Position numbers and translations under genes: made by a program. Under the pieces are notes generated by a model. That model saw only the letters and a list, made by a program, of their open reading frames with translations, was not told where the DNA came from and did no database searches. This document shows positions 1 to 12,000 of a DNA stretch of 64,000 nt, piece by piece. The stretch comes from Aquarana catesbeiana. Lineage: Eukaryota > Chordata > Amphibia > Anura > Ranidae. Positions within the stretch are counted from its first letter, which is position 1, and each line of letters starts with the position of its first letter. The stretch is from positions 74,974,557-75,038,556 of the forward strand of contig NC_133329.1 in assembly GCF_042186555.1 (NCBI RefSeq), given 5' to 3'.

Positions 1-51
1 TTTTTTTTTTTTTTAAACCCACAAAATAAAAAGCCTAAACACATGCATTAA

Positions 52-190
52 GACTAGACATGAGCCTATATAGCTTCATAAAGTTCCCATCTGTAACCAG
101 GGTAGATGGCAATGGATTGGATCCTTCAATGAAGGATCCAACATTGAAGGATCCAATCCTTAAAGCTATATAGGCTCATGTCTGGTCTTA
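52..190. repeat. Foldback repeat (about 20-bp arms)
   Basis: Two inverted arms, each containing AGCCTATATAGCTT or its complement, lie near 60-82 and 163-182. A smaller inverted pair around GGATCC sits in the loop. A poly(T) run opens the window just before it. It looks like a small non-autonomous element; no coding content is seen. Confidence 0.6.
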
Positions 191-545
191 AAGAGGCTCT
201 TCACCCTGTAAACAAAAATGTAAAAGTCAGCTGCTACAAATACTTTAGCTGCTGACTTTTAAAAAAACACGCACTTACCTGTGCAGGGATCCAGTGATGC
301 CCTCACCCAACCCGGCCCTTTGCTGGTCTTCAGGTGCATGCACGGGCATCCTAACAGTGGGCAGCTGACTGTGACTCCTTGCGGCATCCAACCAGCTGAC
401 TACTGCTCATGTGTGAGCCGAGCTGCACCATGCGATTGATCCCGCAGTCTCCTGGGACCTATCACATGTCCCAAGAGGCTGTGGATGGGGGGCTATCTGA
501 TCGGAAGCTGGAGCAGGTACCCTCTCCTCCCCAACCCAAAAAAAA
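187..545. mobile_element. MITE-like repeat, copy of the 25.2- and 27.1-kb family
   Basis: The hairpin near 216-262, built on AGTCAGCTGCTACAAATACT and its complement, recurs at 25642-25684 and 27528-27570. The GC-rich body (Ala/Pro-coding looking, but not a gene) matches those copies in reverse orientation. Ends are approximate. Confidence 0.5.
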
Positions 546-1314
546 AAAAAAAGAAAAAAGAAAAAGCAGAACTTCCCCTTTTGTGAGAGGCTATTTATTT
601 TTACGTTTTTTTTAAATAAAATAACAGTGAGCACTACATAGGTTCTCATTTAACATGTAAATACACACTGAATCATCCCTCCACCCACCTGAGCTGCTGA
701 GGTTCAGAGTCCTTGCTGATTCAGAAGGAAAGGAGTCCATCTAGTGTTGGAGCGTATATTGACCTTTATTGTGGGAGGTCAATACAGAGAGGTGAGAATT
801 TGCAAATAATGGATTCACTGTGGTGGAGACGTTTTGTACTTGCACGTTCTTGCAGCACTTAACTGGGAGTGATATATATCACTACATTCACGATTATATG
901 TACTTTGCTGTTTTATCGTTTATGATTGTTGAGAGTTTTTCAGATTTTTTGATGATTGTTGAAAACACATAGAACATCAGATCCCAGACACTGGTTATTA
1001 CAGATAAACTATTGGTGATAATGCAGAATTTATTGTTATGCACATGCAAATTATTTTTTTCACTTTATGCATGGAGTTTTAATTATTCACACACTCGTGC
1101 GCAGATAAATCACATACACAAAGGTACCAGGAAGTGACAGCTATGCCAATGGTAAAGAAGAGATGGGGGCACAGGCCTGGGCTTGCAGCAGAGAGGATAA
1201 CAAGAGGGCACTCTGCGATTCGCTAGGCTGGTAAGAATGTTTATTCTAAAATGAACAGCAAAAAAGGTAAAGAGGGATTGGGCAAGATTTTCCATGGGAA
1301 GGTGGAAGGTCCTC
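546..1314. other. Non-coding stretch, no recognised feature
   Basis: AT-rich sequence without a credible exon on either strand. The C-terminal SH2B1 exon was looked for here on the minus strand and not found. Confidence 0.4.
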
Positions 1315-2105
1315 TTTAAGCACTTGCCTACAGGGCACTTTCACCCCTTTCCTTCCCAGGCCAATTTTCAGCTCTCAGCGCTGTTGCATTTTGAATAACT
1401 GCCGGTCATGCAACGCTGTACCCAAACATTTTTATCATTTTTTTTGAGACAGATAGAGCTTTCTTTCGGTGGTATTTAATTGCCACTGAGGTTTTTTATT
1501 TTTTGATTAACAGATGAAAAAAGACCAAAAATTTAGGAAAAAAAAAAAGTTTTTTTTAATTTTGGTTATAACATTTTGTAAATAAGTAATTTTTCCCCTT
1601 CACTGATGTGCGCTGATGAGGCTGCACTGATGGACACTGATGAGGAGGCATTGATAGGTGGCACTGACTGGCAGCACTGATGGGCACTAATGAAGAGGCA
1701 TTTATAGGTGGCACTGACTGGCAGCACTGATGGGCACTTTTGCAGCTCCACTGATGATCAGTGCCCCGATTATCAGTGTAGATGTCCCCTGTGTGGATTT
1801 GCTGGTTATCGTCTCTCCTCTACACACACGCTGTCAGAGAAGAGGAATGCAGATAACTGGCAAATAGTGTTCACATTGTAATCAGCTGATCACGTGGTAA
1901 AGAGCCGCTGTGATTGGCTCTTTACCACGATCTGTGATCAGCTGTCTCTCAAGGGCACAGCGATCACAGATGCCTGCGGATGCACACAGCAAGGGCCGCG
2001 CGAGAATTGCAATCACGGGAGGACGTTATGTGACCCTCCCCCCGCAACGCACGACCGTGCTGTAGCCGTTACTTGGCTAAAACGCGATCATGAAGAGGTT
2101 AATGG
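1315..2105. mobile_element. Large MITE-family copy (TTAA family) with internal tandem repeat
   Basis: It carries the family signature around 1450-1490 (AGAGCTTTC followed by GGTGGTATTTAAT) that also occurs near 13390, 15130, 17440, 27020 and 46510. A tandem repeat of about 60 bp (GGTGGCACTGACTGGCAGCA) lies at 1590-1760. Ends AAGCACTTGCC and GAAGAGGTTAA resemble eroded forms of the CCACTT termini. Confidence 0.5.
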
Positions 2106-2528
2106 CATCAATGATTATTTTGCAAAACTTGAGCATTGATTGGTCAACAATGCCTGGGGCTGGGGAGAGTAATGGGGGTTTGTTTTAAACCTCATTTAGT
2201 GCTTCTTAAGAATATGTAAATACTTGAATGTCCATAGTCTTGCCACAGATTCACTTTAAGCTATTTTACAGCCCATTAGAAAAGAGTGGAGCTGCTGTTA
2301 ATGGCACAGCCTTTCATGTCAAATTAGAGACAGGGTAACAGAGGGATCTGTAATAAAAAAAACTTTGGTTAGAAGTAGACTTTAGGGCCTCTTAAAAGAG
2401 GTTCAATACATGGATATAAGCAGCTGTATAAATCTCCAGCTGAAAAAAAAAACATGGCTGTGTGCCACCACACTGAAATTAGATAAGTAATGACATATGT
2501 GCTGCTGGTAAACGTGAAGAACACTTAC

Positions 2529-2700
2529 CATGCAACCTTTGAGAAGACACCACGTAGCTGATGAGGGTGACATCACTTGAGCCCCCTGACTCCAGAGGTA
2601 TCGGGTGCACGCGAAAGTGCTCTAGCATGTCGAAGATGGTCTGAAACCAGAGGTGCTGCACTCGGCACTGGCCATCCTCGTTCAGGGACAGGCGGAGGTG
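2529..2700 (-). CDS. SH2B1: SH2B1 exon: C-terminal half of SH2 domain
   Basis: Residues about 506-562. It begins HLRLSLNEDGQCRVQHLWFQ and contains HPIPLESGG, typical of the SH2B-family SH2 domain. The acceptor CCCATAG lies just right of 2700 and the donor GTAAGTGT at 2528-2521. The exon ends in phase 1 after SSQRLH, the position where SH2B1 isoforms diverge through alternative C-terminal splicing in mammals (family knowledge). Confidence 0.93.
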
Positions 2701-5700
2701 CTATGGGAGGAGAGAGGGAGTGGAAATGACCCTTTGTGGAAAGAAGAAAGACAGAGTCGGCACAGTAGAGATAAACAGTGACTGACCTTGGCTTTGCCCT
2801 GGAAGTTGAAAGTCAGCACGTACTCCCCTCTCCGAGTCTCACTCTGCCTGACCAAAAAGACACCGTGGCTGTTGGTGCCCCCTGCAAGCACAAGCTGGGC
2901 TGCTTTAAGTCGTGATAGTGTACCATGGAACCACTGGTACTCAGACAATGGGTGCTCCCCATCTCCAGGTTCCTGCTCTCCTTGGCATAGGAATGAAGCT
3001 AGAAAATGGAAATTAAAAAAAAAAAAAAAAAAATACAATATATTTGGAATAGGAGTTAGGGACCTTAGATTGTAAGCTCCTTGAGGACAGGGACTGATGT
3101 GAATGCACAATATATGTGTAAAGTGCTGCGTAAATTGACAGCGCTATACAAGTAAAATCTATGGTGTGAACCTCTGTGCTTGTGAATGAAAAGCTATACA
3201 AGTACCTGTAATAAATAAATAAAATACAATACATTTCAGAAATAAAAGAACAACAATAGACTTTACAGTATCTACCTTCTAAGATACTAAACTGAAGATA
3301 CCTGGTCTTATGACCAATAGTGAAAGGTTGATAGGACAGCCTACTGAAATGGTATATATCAATTAAATAAAAGAGTTTGCTGTGCTTGGTATCTATCCTC
3401 CTGGGAGTTTTAGGTTTTCCTGTATTTTATATAGAGTGTTCCACTCCTACTGCTTCATTCTACATAATATAAATTAAATGCAACAGGGAAAGCCTGACCT
3501 CCTCATAATAGGCACAGCAGGTCTGCAGATCTGGGAACTCAATGCAGGAATCTCACCAAAAGAGAGTCCCAGATAGAAGAGACGGTCAACTGAATCATTT
3601 TTCCACCATCTACCTGTATGGACTGACTCCACATCAATAAGGCAAAGCCTATACCTTACCAGGGTTCAATGGTAGCCATTGCTTACTTGATTTTGAAGGC
3701 TCAAGCTCCAAGACAGACACCTATGACAAGCCTTAAAATCAGAGGGCCACATGTGAAGTAGGTAGTTTAGGTAGTAAAATTTAACAGTGTTTATGACTTG
3801 CTGCTTGCTACAATTTGTGAGAAGGAGTTCCCTTTCCTTTAACAAGGAACCCATTAGAAGACCCTCACTGTACTCACTCCTAAATAAGCAACTGAAATCT
3901 AAGCAAACTCTACGCACCTGCAGTGTCTGGGGTGTCTGAGAAAGGGGCCCCCATAGCGTTTTGCGGTCTCTCCCCTTCGTCGATAGGTGCTCGTGGAGGC
4001 AGCTCTGGCGGGAGAAGCTCCATAGAGTCAAAGTGTGAGGCGGTTATGGAAACTGAAGTGGGTGAGATGGATGCAGAGGGCCGGTCAGAAAGGCCACCAT
4101 AGGCTCCTATCAGGGAGTAAAGGAAACAATCACGCAAGGTCCCCCTCACATCTTTTTTCCCAGTGCCAGGAGCTGATGTAACACCTGGTTGGGAAAAGCA
4201 TGTGACATCACTGGGCCAACCAGCATTGTCCCACTTTTAAAATGATTTTATTTAAATTTATTTTTTTGACACTGTACCTTTACGTCTCACTTTATTGCCA
4301 TCACAAAGGATGTTCTTCATACCTTGTTATCACAATAAAATTAATTAAAAAAAATAAAAATGTAAAAAGATACAGTGCCAAAAGAATAGCTGGGGCCGTG
4401 ACAGGACCTCTTTATGGAGAGATCTGGAATCTGCTAGACCCCAGATCTCTCCTCTGCCCTCCAAAGCAGCCAATCTAACCAAGAACGACTTGAGTGACTG
4501 CTTTGCAGCCGAAACCAGAAGTGCCGAAAATCCTTGTCGCTTCTGGTTTCATATACAATAGAGCCGATCGAGGAACAGAAATTCTTCCTTCATCTCTATA
4601 GTCAGCTGGTGTGACCACCACTGGCAGCAGTTCTAGGCTTCCTGGTGAGACAGGAGAGCCCAAAAACTGCGGCGTACAGTGGTCTGAGGGTGTAGGCCCC
4701 CTTCTGCCGCTTGTAAAAGTGAACGAGCAGCTGTTTAGCCACTTCTGATCACTTTTATGAGAGAGACTATCGCTGGAGTTCATCTTGAAGGCCTCTTGCA
4801 CACTGCTGCCTAAAAACTCAGTGCTTTAGGCATAAAATAAGTAAAATACAGAAGCCCGAGTTGTTGGTCAGCATTTAATGCGTAGATATGCATGTAAACT
4901 TTTATTTAAGAGGTTAAAATTCCATTCTGAGAGCCAGAATGTATTTTACTCTTGTAAGTGCAAAAACACGCAAAAAAAGGCAAGAAATTTTGGCCAGAAA
5001 TACTGATGCTCAATCATCAGTGCCGTGTGCAAGTACCCTAAAGCAAATCTGTCCAGTATGGGAAAAGCACAGGTTCGCTTTAAAAAAAGTTTATCCACTT
5101 TGACCTCCTATTACATATTCTAGAACACAAAACAATAAAAAATATCAGTTTTGTGTGTACCAAATCTTTAATCCTTGCCATGCCTTCTGCAGCTGGCAAA
5201 AGCTGCTCTCAGGTATTACTAGCAAAACACAGAGATAATATGATCATTGTAAACCAGAAGCTATAAACCCAATTTCTGCTTGAGTCAGGTGACATGCATT
5301 AGGTACGTGGCTGACTATACCTTGGCAGAGCTGCTCGTTGCTCTCCGTGGGTAACAGAGGTAGATCCCGGCTGGGCATACTTTCCGAATGGTTTATATGA
5401 ATAGGTTCTGTGGGGTCAGGTCTTTCCCTACTGAGCAAAAAAAAAAAAAAAAATCATAGGATGTTATTCCTTAGGAGCTAAAAGGATAATATAAAATAAA
5501 TACGTAATCTACTAAACTTTCAAAAACAAAAATACAAAAAACAAAAATACACAAAAAAAAAAAAAACTTTACTATTGAGTGACGTAAGACCTACCTAGAA
5601 ATCATGCAGTCCTGTATGTCAGACAGCCAGGATCTCATCTGCAAGGGGTCTACTGACTCCAGGATGTACTCTAAGGAATTCTCTGTCTGGGGATCCAGAA

Positions 5701-8700
5701 AAATGACCGTCAATGCCAACGCAGAAGAAACTAGTGCAACATAGATCCACTAAGCAAACATGGGGCATATATACATAACTGAACTGCAGAAGTGACAGTG
5801 GAGAAGCTGTAAGGAAATGGATTGGCCGCAATGTTCAACAAGAGATAATAGCACTGTGTGTGCGCGCACCTATACACACACAATATATATTTTTTAAATA
5901 CATACTATATTATATATACACATACATATATACACACACACAATGTGCTAACATTTCTTGTTGACTGTAGCTACCAATTTCCTTTAACTTTTCCACTGTC
6001 ACTGCTGCAGTGCACAGTTGACAATGAAACAAGAATTCAAAGCTTTCATAACAGAATGCTTTGTATTTTGTGAACGGTTCAGAGAATACAAAGCCTTATG
6101 TGAATGGATATGTGGAGAGGAGAGGCTGATAAACCTCCGTGTACAAGAGCCACAGTGATAGAAATATAACAACGGCAGATCTAGCAAGAGCAATAAAATC
6201 CGGCATTAATGAAACTGTAAAAAAAATAAATAAAAATTACCAAAAAAAAGCAGAGATAGGTGGGCACTTCACTTTTACATACATTGGGATGAATTTATCA
6301 AAACAGGAGCAGCTGTGCATGACAACCAATCAGCTTCTATATTCAGCTTGTTCAGTTAACTGAAAGTGAAAGCAAGAAGTCGATTACAGTGCCTTGAAAA
6401 AGTATTCATATCCCTTGAAATTTTCCACATCTTGTCATGTTACAACCAAAAACGTAAATGTATTTTATTGAGATTTTATGTGATAGACCAACACAAAATG
6501 GCACATAATTGTGAAGTGGAAGGAAAATGATAAATGGTTTTCAAAAATTTTTACAAATAAATATCTGAAAAGTGTGGCGTACATTTGTATTCAGTCTCCT
6601 TTACTCTGATACCCCTAACTAAAATCAGGTGGAACCCATTGCCTTCAGAAGTCACCTAATTAGTAAATAGAGTCCACCTGTGTGTAATTTAATCTCGGAT
6701 TAAATACAGTTGTTCTGTGAAGCCCTCAGAGGTTTGTTAGAGAACCTTAGTGAGCAAAAACAGCATCATGAAGGCCAAGGAACACACCAGACAGGTCAGG
6801 GATAAAGTTGTGGACAAGTTTAAAGCAGGGTTAGGTTTAAAAAAAAAATATCCCAGGCTTTTAACATCTCACGGAGCACTGTTCAATCCGAAAATGGAAA
6901 GCGTATGGCACAACTGCAAACCTACCAAGACATGGCCGTCCACCTAAACTGACAGGCCGGGCAAGGAGAGTATTCATCAGAGAAGCAGCCAAGAGGCCCA
7001 TGATAACTCTGGAGGAGCTGCAGAGATCCACAGCTCTGGTGGGAGAATCTGTCCACAGGACAACTATTAGTCGTGCTCTCCACAAATCTGGTCTTTATGG
7101 AAGAGTGGCAAGAAGAAAGCCATTGTTGAGAGAAAGCCATAAGAAGTCCTGTTTGCAGTTTGTGAGAAGCCACGTGGGGTACACAGCAAACGTGTGGAAG
7201 AAGGTGCTTTGGTCAGATGAGACCGAAATTGAACTTTGTTGGCCTAAAAGCAAAACTCTATGTGTGACGGAAAACTAACACTGTATATCACCCTGAACAC
7301 ACCATCCCCACTGTGAAGTATGGTGGTGGCAGCATCATGTTGTGTGGATGCTTTTCTTCAGCAGGGATAGGGAAGCTGGTCAGAGTTGATGGGAAGATGG
7401 ATGGAGCCAAATACAGGGCAATCTTAGACAAGGCAAAAGACTTGAGACTGGGGCAGGGGTTCACCTTCCAGCAGGACAATGATCATTAAACATACAGCCA
7501 GAGCTACAATGGAATGGTTTAGATCAAAGCATATTTATGCGTTAGAATGGCCCAGTCAAAATCCAGACCTAAATCCAATTGAATCTGTGGCAAGACTTGA
7601 AAATTGCTGTTCACAGACGCTCTCCATCCCATCTGATAGAGCTTGAGCTTTTTTGAAAGAAAATGGGCAGAAATTTCCCTCTTTAGATGTGCAAAAAGAA
7701 TTGCAGCCGTAATTGCAGTGAAAAGTGGTTCTACAAAGTATTGACTCAGGGGGGCTAAATACAAATGTACACCACACTTCACACTTCACATATTTATTTG
7801 TAAAAAAAATTGAAAACCATTTATTATTTTCCTTCCACAATGTGTTCCACTTTGTGTTGGTCTATCACATAAAATCCCAATAAAATACATTTAAGGTTTT
7901 GATTGTAAAATGACAAAAATGTGGAAAATTTCAAGGGGTATGAATACTTTTTCAAGGCACTGTAGTTGCCATGCACATCTACTCCAGATTCTGGCTGCTC
8001 CAGGTTTATTGTTTATTATATTAACCACTTGAAGACCAGGCATTTTTTTTACAAAGTTTAAATTAGTATTTTTTACTAGAAAATTACTCAGAACCCCCAA
8101 ATATTATATATATATATATTTTTATAGCAGAGACCCTAGAGAATAAAATGGCAATCGATGCAATATTTTGTCACACTGTATTTGCACAGCGGTCCTTCAA
8201 ACGCAATTTTTTGGGAAAAAATACACTTCAATTAATTTTAAAAAAAAATACACAATATTTACCCCAATTTTTTGTATAATGTGAAAGATGATGTTACATC
8301 GAGTAAATCGATATCTTACATGTTATGCTTTAAAATTACGCACGCTCGTGGAATGGCGACGAATGACAGTACTTAAAAAATCTCCATAGGCGACACTTCA
8401 AAAATGTTTACAGGTTACCTATTTAGAGTTACAGAAAAGGTCTTGCACTAGAATTATTGCTCTCGTTCGAATGAGAAAACATCCCTTGTAATAGAAATAA
8501 GGATCACAGGTCCCCAAATCTATCATTTACCCATAAAAACAAAAGATCAAAAAATAAATAAAATTATTTTTGAACTGTCGCTTTAACGAAAAAAAAAAAA
8601 AAATTATTATGGCCTGAGAACAGGAAGTGACGTCAGAGGTCGCTCCAGTCCTCCAAGTGCATAGAGATGAGTAGCAGCCATCTTGGCGTCACTCTTCTCT

Positions 8701-9007
8701 ATGCCCAAAGGCACCATTGGATCGCTCCCAGGCTTTACTGATGGGTCAAGTAAGCTTAAGAACGTCTGGGAAGCTGCGGGATCACCCTTCCCGCCGCTTC
8801 TAAAATCGATCTCGCAGCGAATCCTATCTTACACAGAATCAGTCATAGTAAACAAAAAATACCAGGGTTATGGCAGCAAGCTGCTGCCAATACTCCGGTA
8901 TTTAACAAAGTAATGATATATTTTTACTATGGGCTGGTCGTCAAGTGGTTAAGGACTGTATTTCAAGGTAATCGTCATATCATTAGATTATATTATATAT
9001 ATATATA

Positions 9008-9068
<61 letters not shown>

Positions 9069-12000
9069 GAAATCTAACCACTTTATTCTAAACTACAAGA
9101 AAGATACCACTTAAAAAAAGAGACCCTGTCACTTGGTCCATTCTCTCGCCATCATAATAGGGCTTCCGGATATGTGGAAGCCCTAACCTTCCCTAGGTGA
9201 CCACGCTCAGGTCTGAGCAGCCAATCGCTAGGCCTCAACACGGTCACGTATGTTGCCATGATGTCATCCTGGTCTAAGGTTCGATACCAGTTGACACTGA
9301 TGCTTAGACAGACAGGGAAGCTGCAATAAGAAGGTGGCAAGAGAATGTGGCTGGGTAAGTAAGGGTCAGTCTCATTTTAATATACAGCAATAGTGTTCAA
9401 AAATCACAATCAATTTTTGCTTTTAGAGTTAAATAAAAGAAAAGAAGCCCTGCCTGTTCCATCATGGCTCCTTACCTTCAACACAAATGTGTTTTCCTTG
9501 TCTGGCATCTCCAATGACGTTGTGGTCCGTACGTCAGCAATAGACGTACATGGGATGCTGACCCGTGGCTTTGTGGCCTAAAATGTAAAAAGAAGGGAAA
9601 ACGTAAAAGAAAAAAAAAAAGTAAATGAAGTATATGGGGACATATAGCAGGCACCAGAACAGTCACCATTAGTTTTTCAGGATCTCTGCCCTGTGCTGCT
9701 GGGTACAGAGCCGGTAGGCATGCTTCTCCAATATGACAGGGCTTGGGAGCTCAGCAATCTATAGGAGCATGCCCAAGCCTCTTCATAGAAGTCAGATATT
9801 GATGAGAAGTTCTGTGGCCTCTTAAAGTGGTTGTACACCCTGTACAACCACTTTTACCTACAGGTAAGCCTATATTAAGGCTTACCTGTAGGTGCTTGAA
9901 ATATCTCCTAAATCTCCACGGTTTAGGAGATATTTACAAAAGACCCGAGCGCGGGAGAGACCTCGCGCGACTTCAGCCAGTCACAGAGCCGGAGTTTGCG
10001 GCCCCGGAAGGGTGAAGATGGACGCTCCCTGCTAGTGGGGACAACGGAGACATCGCCGGCTTCGGTTTCAGGTAAGTGACACATAATGGGCTACTATGCA
10101 TCGCATGTTTTACCTTTGAAGGGAAATAAAGAGGAAGTAAAACCCACCAGGGTTTACTTCCTCTTTAAGATGCCATCTCTCATCATAAAATAGCCGGGCA
10201 AGAGAAAAACATGGAGAGATTTTGCTTTCACTTCCCGAAGACGCAACAGGAAAGGAGAGGAAATCTTTACAAAGTGAGAGGAATTCCCCACCAAGTTATT
10301 TCTCTCTTGAACATGCCTCCCCATTGAAAGATTTAAAGTGTATGTAAACCCTTGCCTTGTAAAACAACCCATTCAGGTTAAAATAGAAATAAAAAGAGAA
10401 AACATTTGTGTATAGATTTAAAAAAAAAAAAAATTATAAATACTTTTTTTCCCCTTTTTTCAGAAGTGATCGCATTCCCTTTGTTCTCAGCTACATAGGA
10501 ACTACAAGTCTGATCATAGAGATGGGCTCAGGCGTGTGCAGTGACGGCTTCCTGGCTCGATTGCTCAGGTGGGTTGGGACAAAGATCCGAACATACCTGA
10601 GCCCATCCCTATCTGATCATTGGAGGAGAGCAGGCTGAGTTCCCAACATAGCTTGAGAATTGACCATGCTGTGTTCTTCTGCTTAGTGCAGGAACACCAG
10701 CGATACAAAGAGAACAGGATACTTCTTCATACAAGTACATGGTATAGCAGGTACATATCAGGAATATGAAATGTTGGGTTTACATACTCTTTAACCTTTA
10801 TTCTGTTATGGTGACAACTCATATTTCTGGGCTTTTTATCACTTTCAAGTTCAATGACAACATCAGGACAAATATAGTGAACCTCCTCAAAGATCGCGGG
10901 TGCAATATCAGGCTCCTGCAGACACGTTGTGCAGCTTTTGCCTGTAGCTCCGTACAGGCTTTCAGTTAGAAAGTTGGAGGATGTGTCAATGGACTACGAG
11001 TGAACCAATTTGCACTGGTAGTCGACTGAGAACTACAAGCTGTCTACCACTGTGTGGAAAGGACTTGTAGTTAACTCATTCGCAGATCACTGTGAATGAA
11101 GGATGCAGTTGTGCGGGCTGAACCCCGCATAGCCATACCGCCAATCCTAAATGTTACCCTAAATCAGTGGTTGCCAACTTATTAGTTAAAGGGGGCCTCA
11201 AATGCGGCCCCTGACATCACCAAAGGGTTACACAATGTTCAATATATGTAATGCTGGAGGAGACCGTCTGAGACTGCAGACCTAAAAGAGGAATTGAGGG
11301 TCAGAGAGTGTGGGCAGGATACATTGTTGGTTGGGGATATGCTGCAGAAGACAAAATGTAACTAGGAAGATGTTACATGAGGCTAGTAGAGATCAATGCT
11401 ATTACCCTAATCAATGTTCCCACTACAGATTGCTGAGGTATGGAGGGCCACACATCATTTACCCAAGGTTAGGTGCTGCAAGTTGGGCACCAGGGACCTA
11501 AATAGAGGTGCAACATGTTCCTAAAGATGAACTTATCTTTTAGAAGGAAACCTTTTCTGACTCTTCAGTGTTAGAATACTTGACGGCTGACTGTCATCCA
11601 ACCCAGCAGCTTCAATACTCTAGGCCAGTGTTTCTCAACTCCAGTCCTCAAGGCGCCCCAACAGGTCATGTTTTCAGGATTTCCCTCAGATGAAATGGCT
11701 GTGGTAATTACTAAGGAAGTGAAGCTGATCAAATCACCTGTGCAAAATAATGGAAATCCTGAAAACATGACCTGTTGGGGCGCCTTGAGGACTGGAGTTG
11801 AGAAACACTGCTCTAGGCCACTAACCCAGAACAAACATGCAGATAACAGCCCCTGACTTTCCTGAACTGCATACTTGTTCTAGTGGTTCAGTCCCCGAGT
11901 ACCCTCTCCATCGCGGATTTTGTTATAACTCACCTTGGGAGGAATGTAGAACTCCAATAGACACCCATCGATCTCAGGTTTTCGCAGGAGAAGCCGGCAC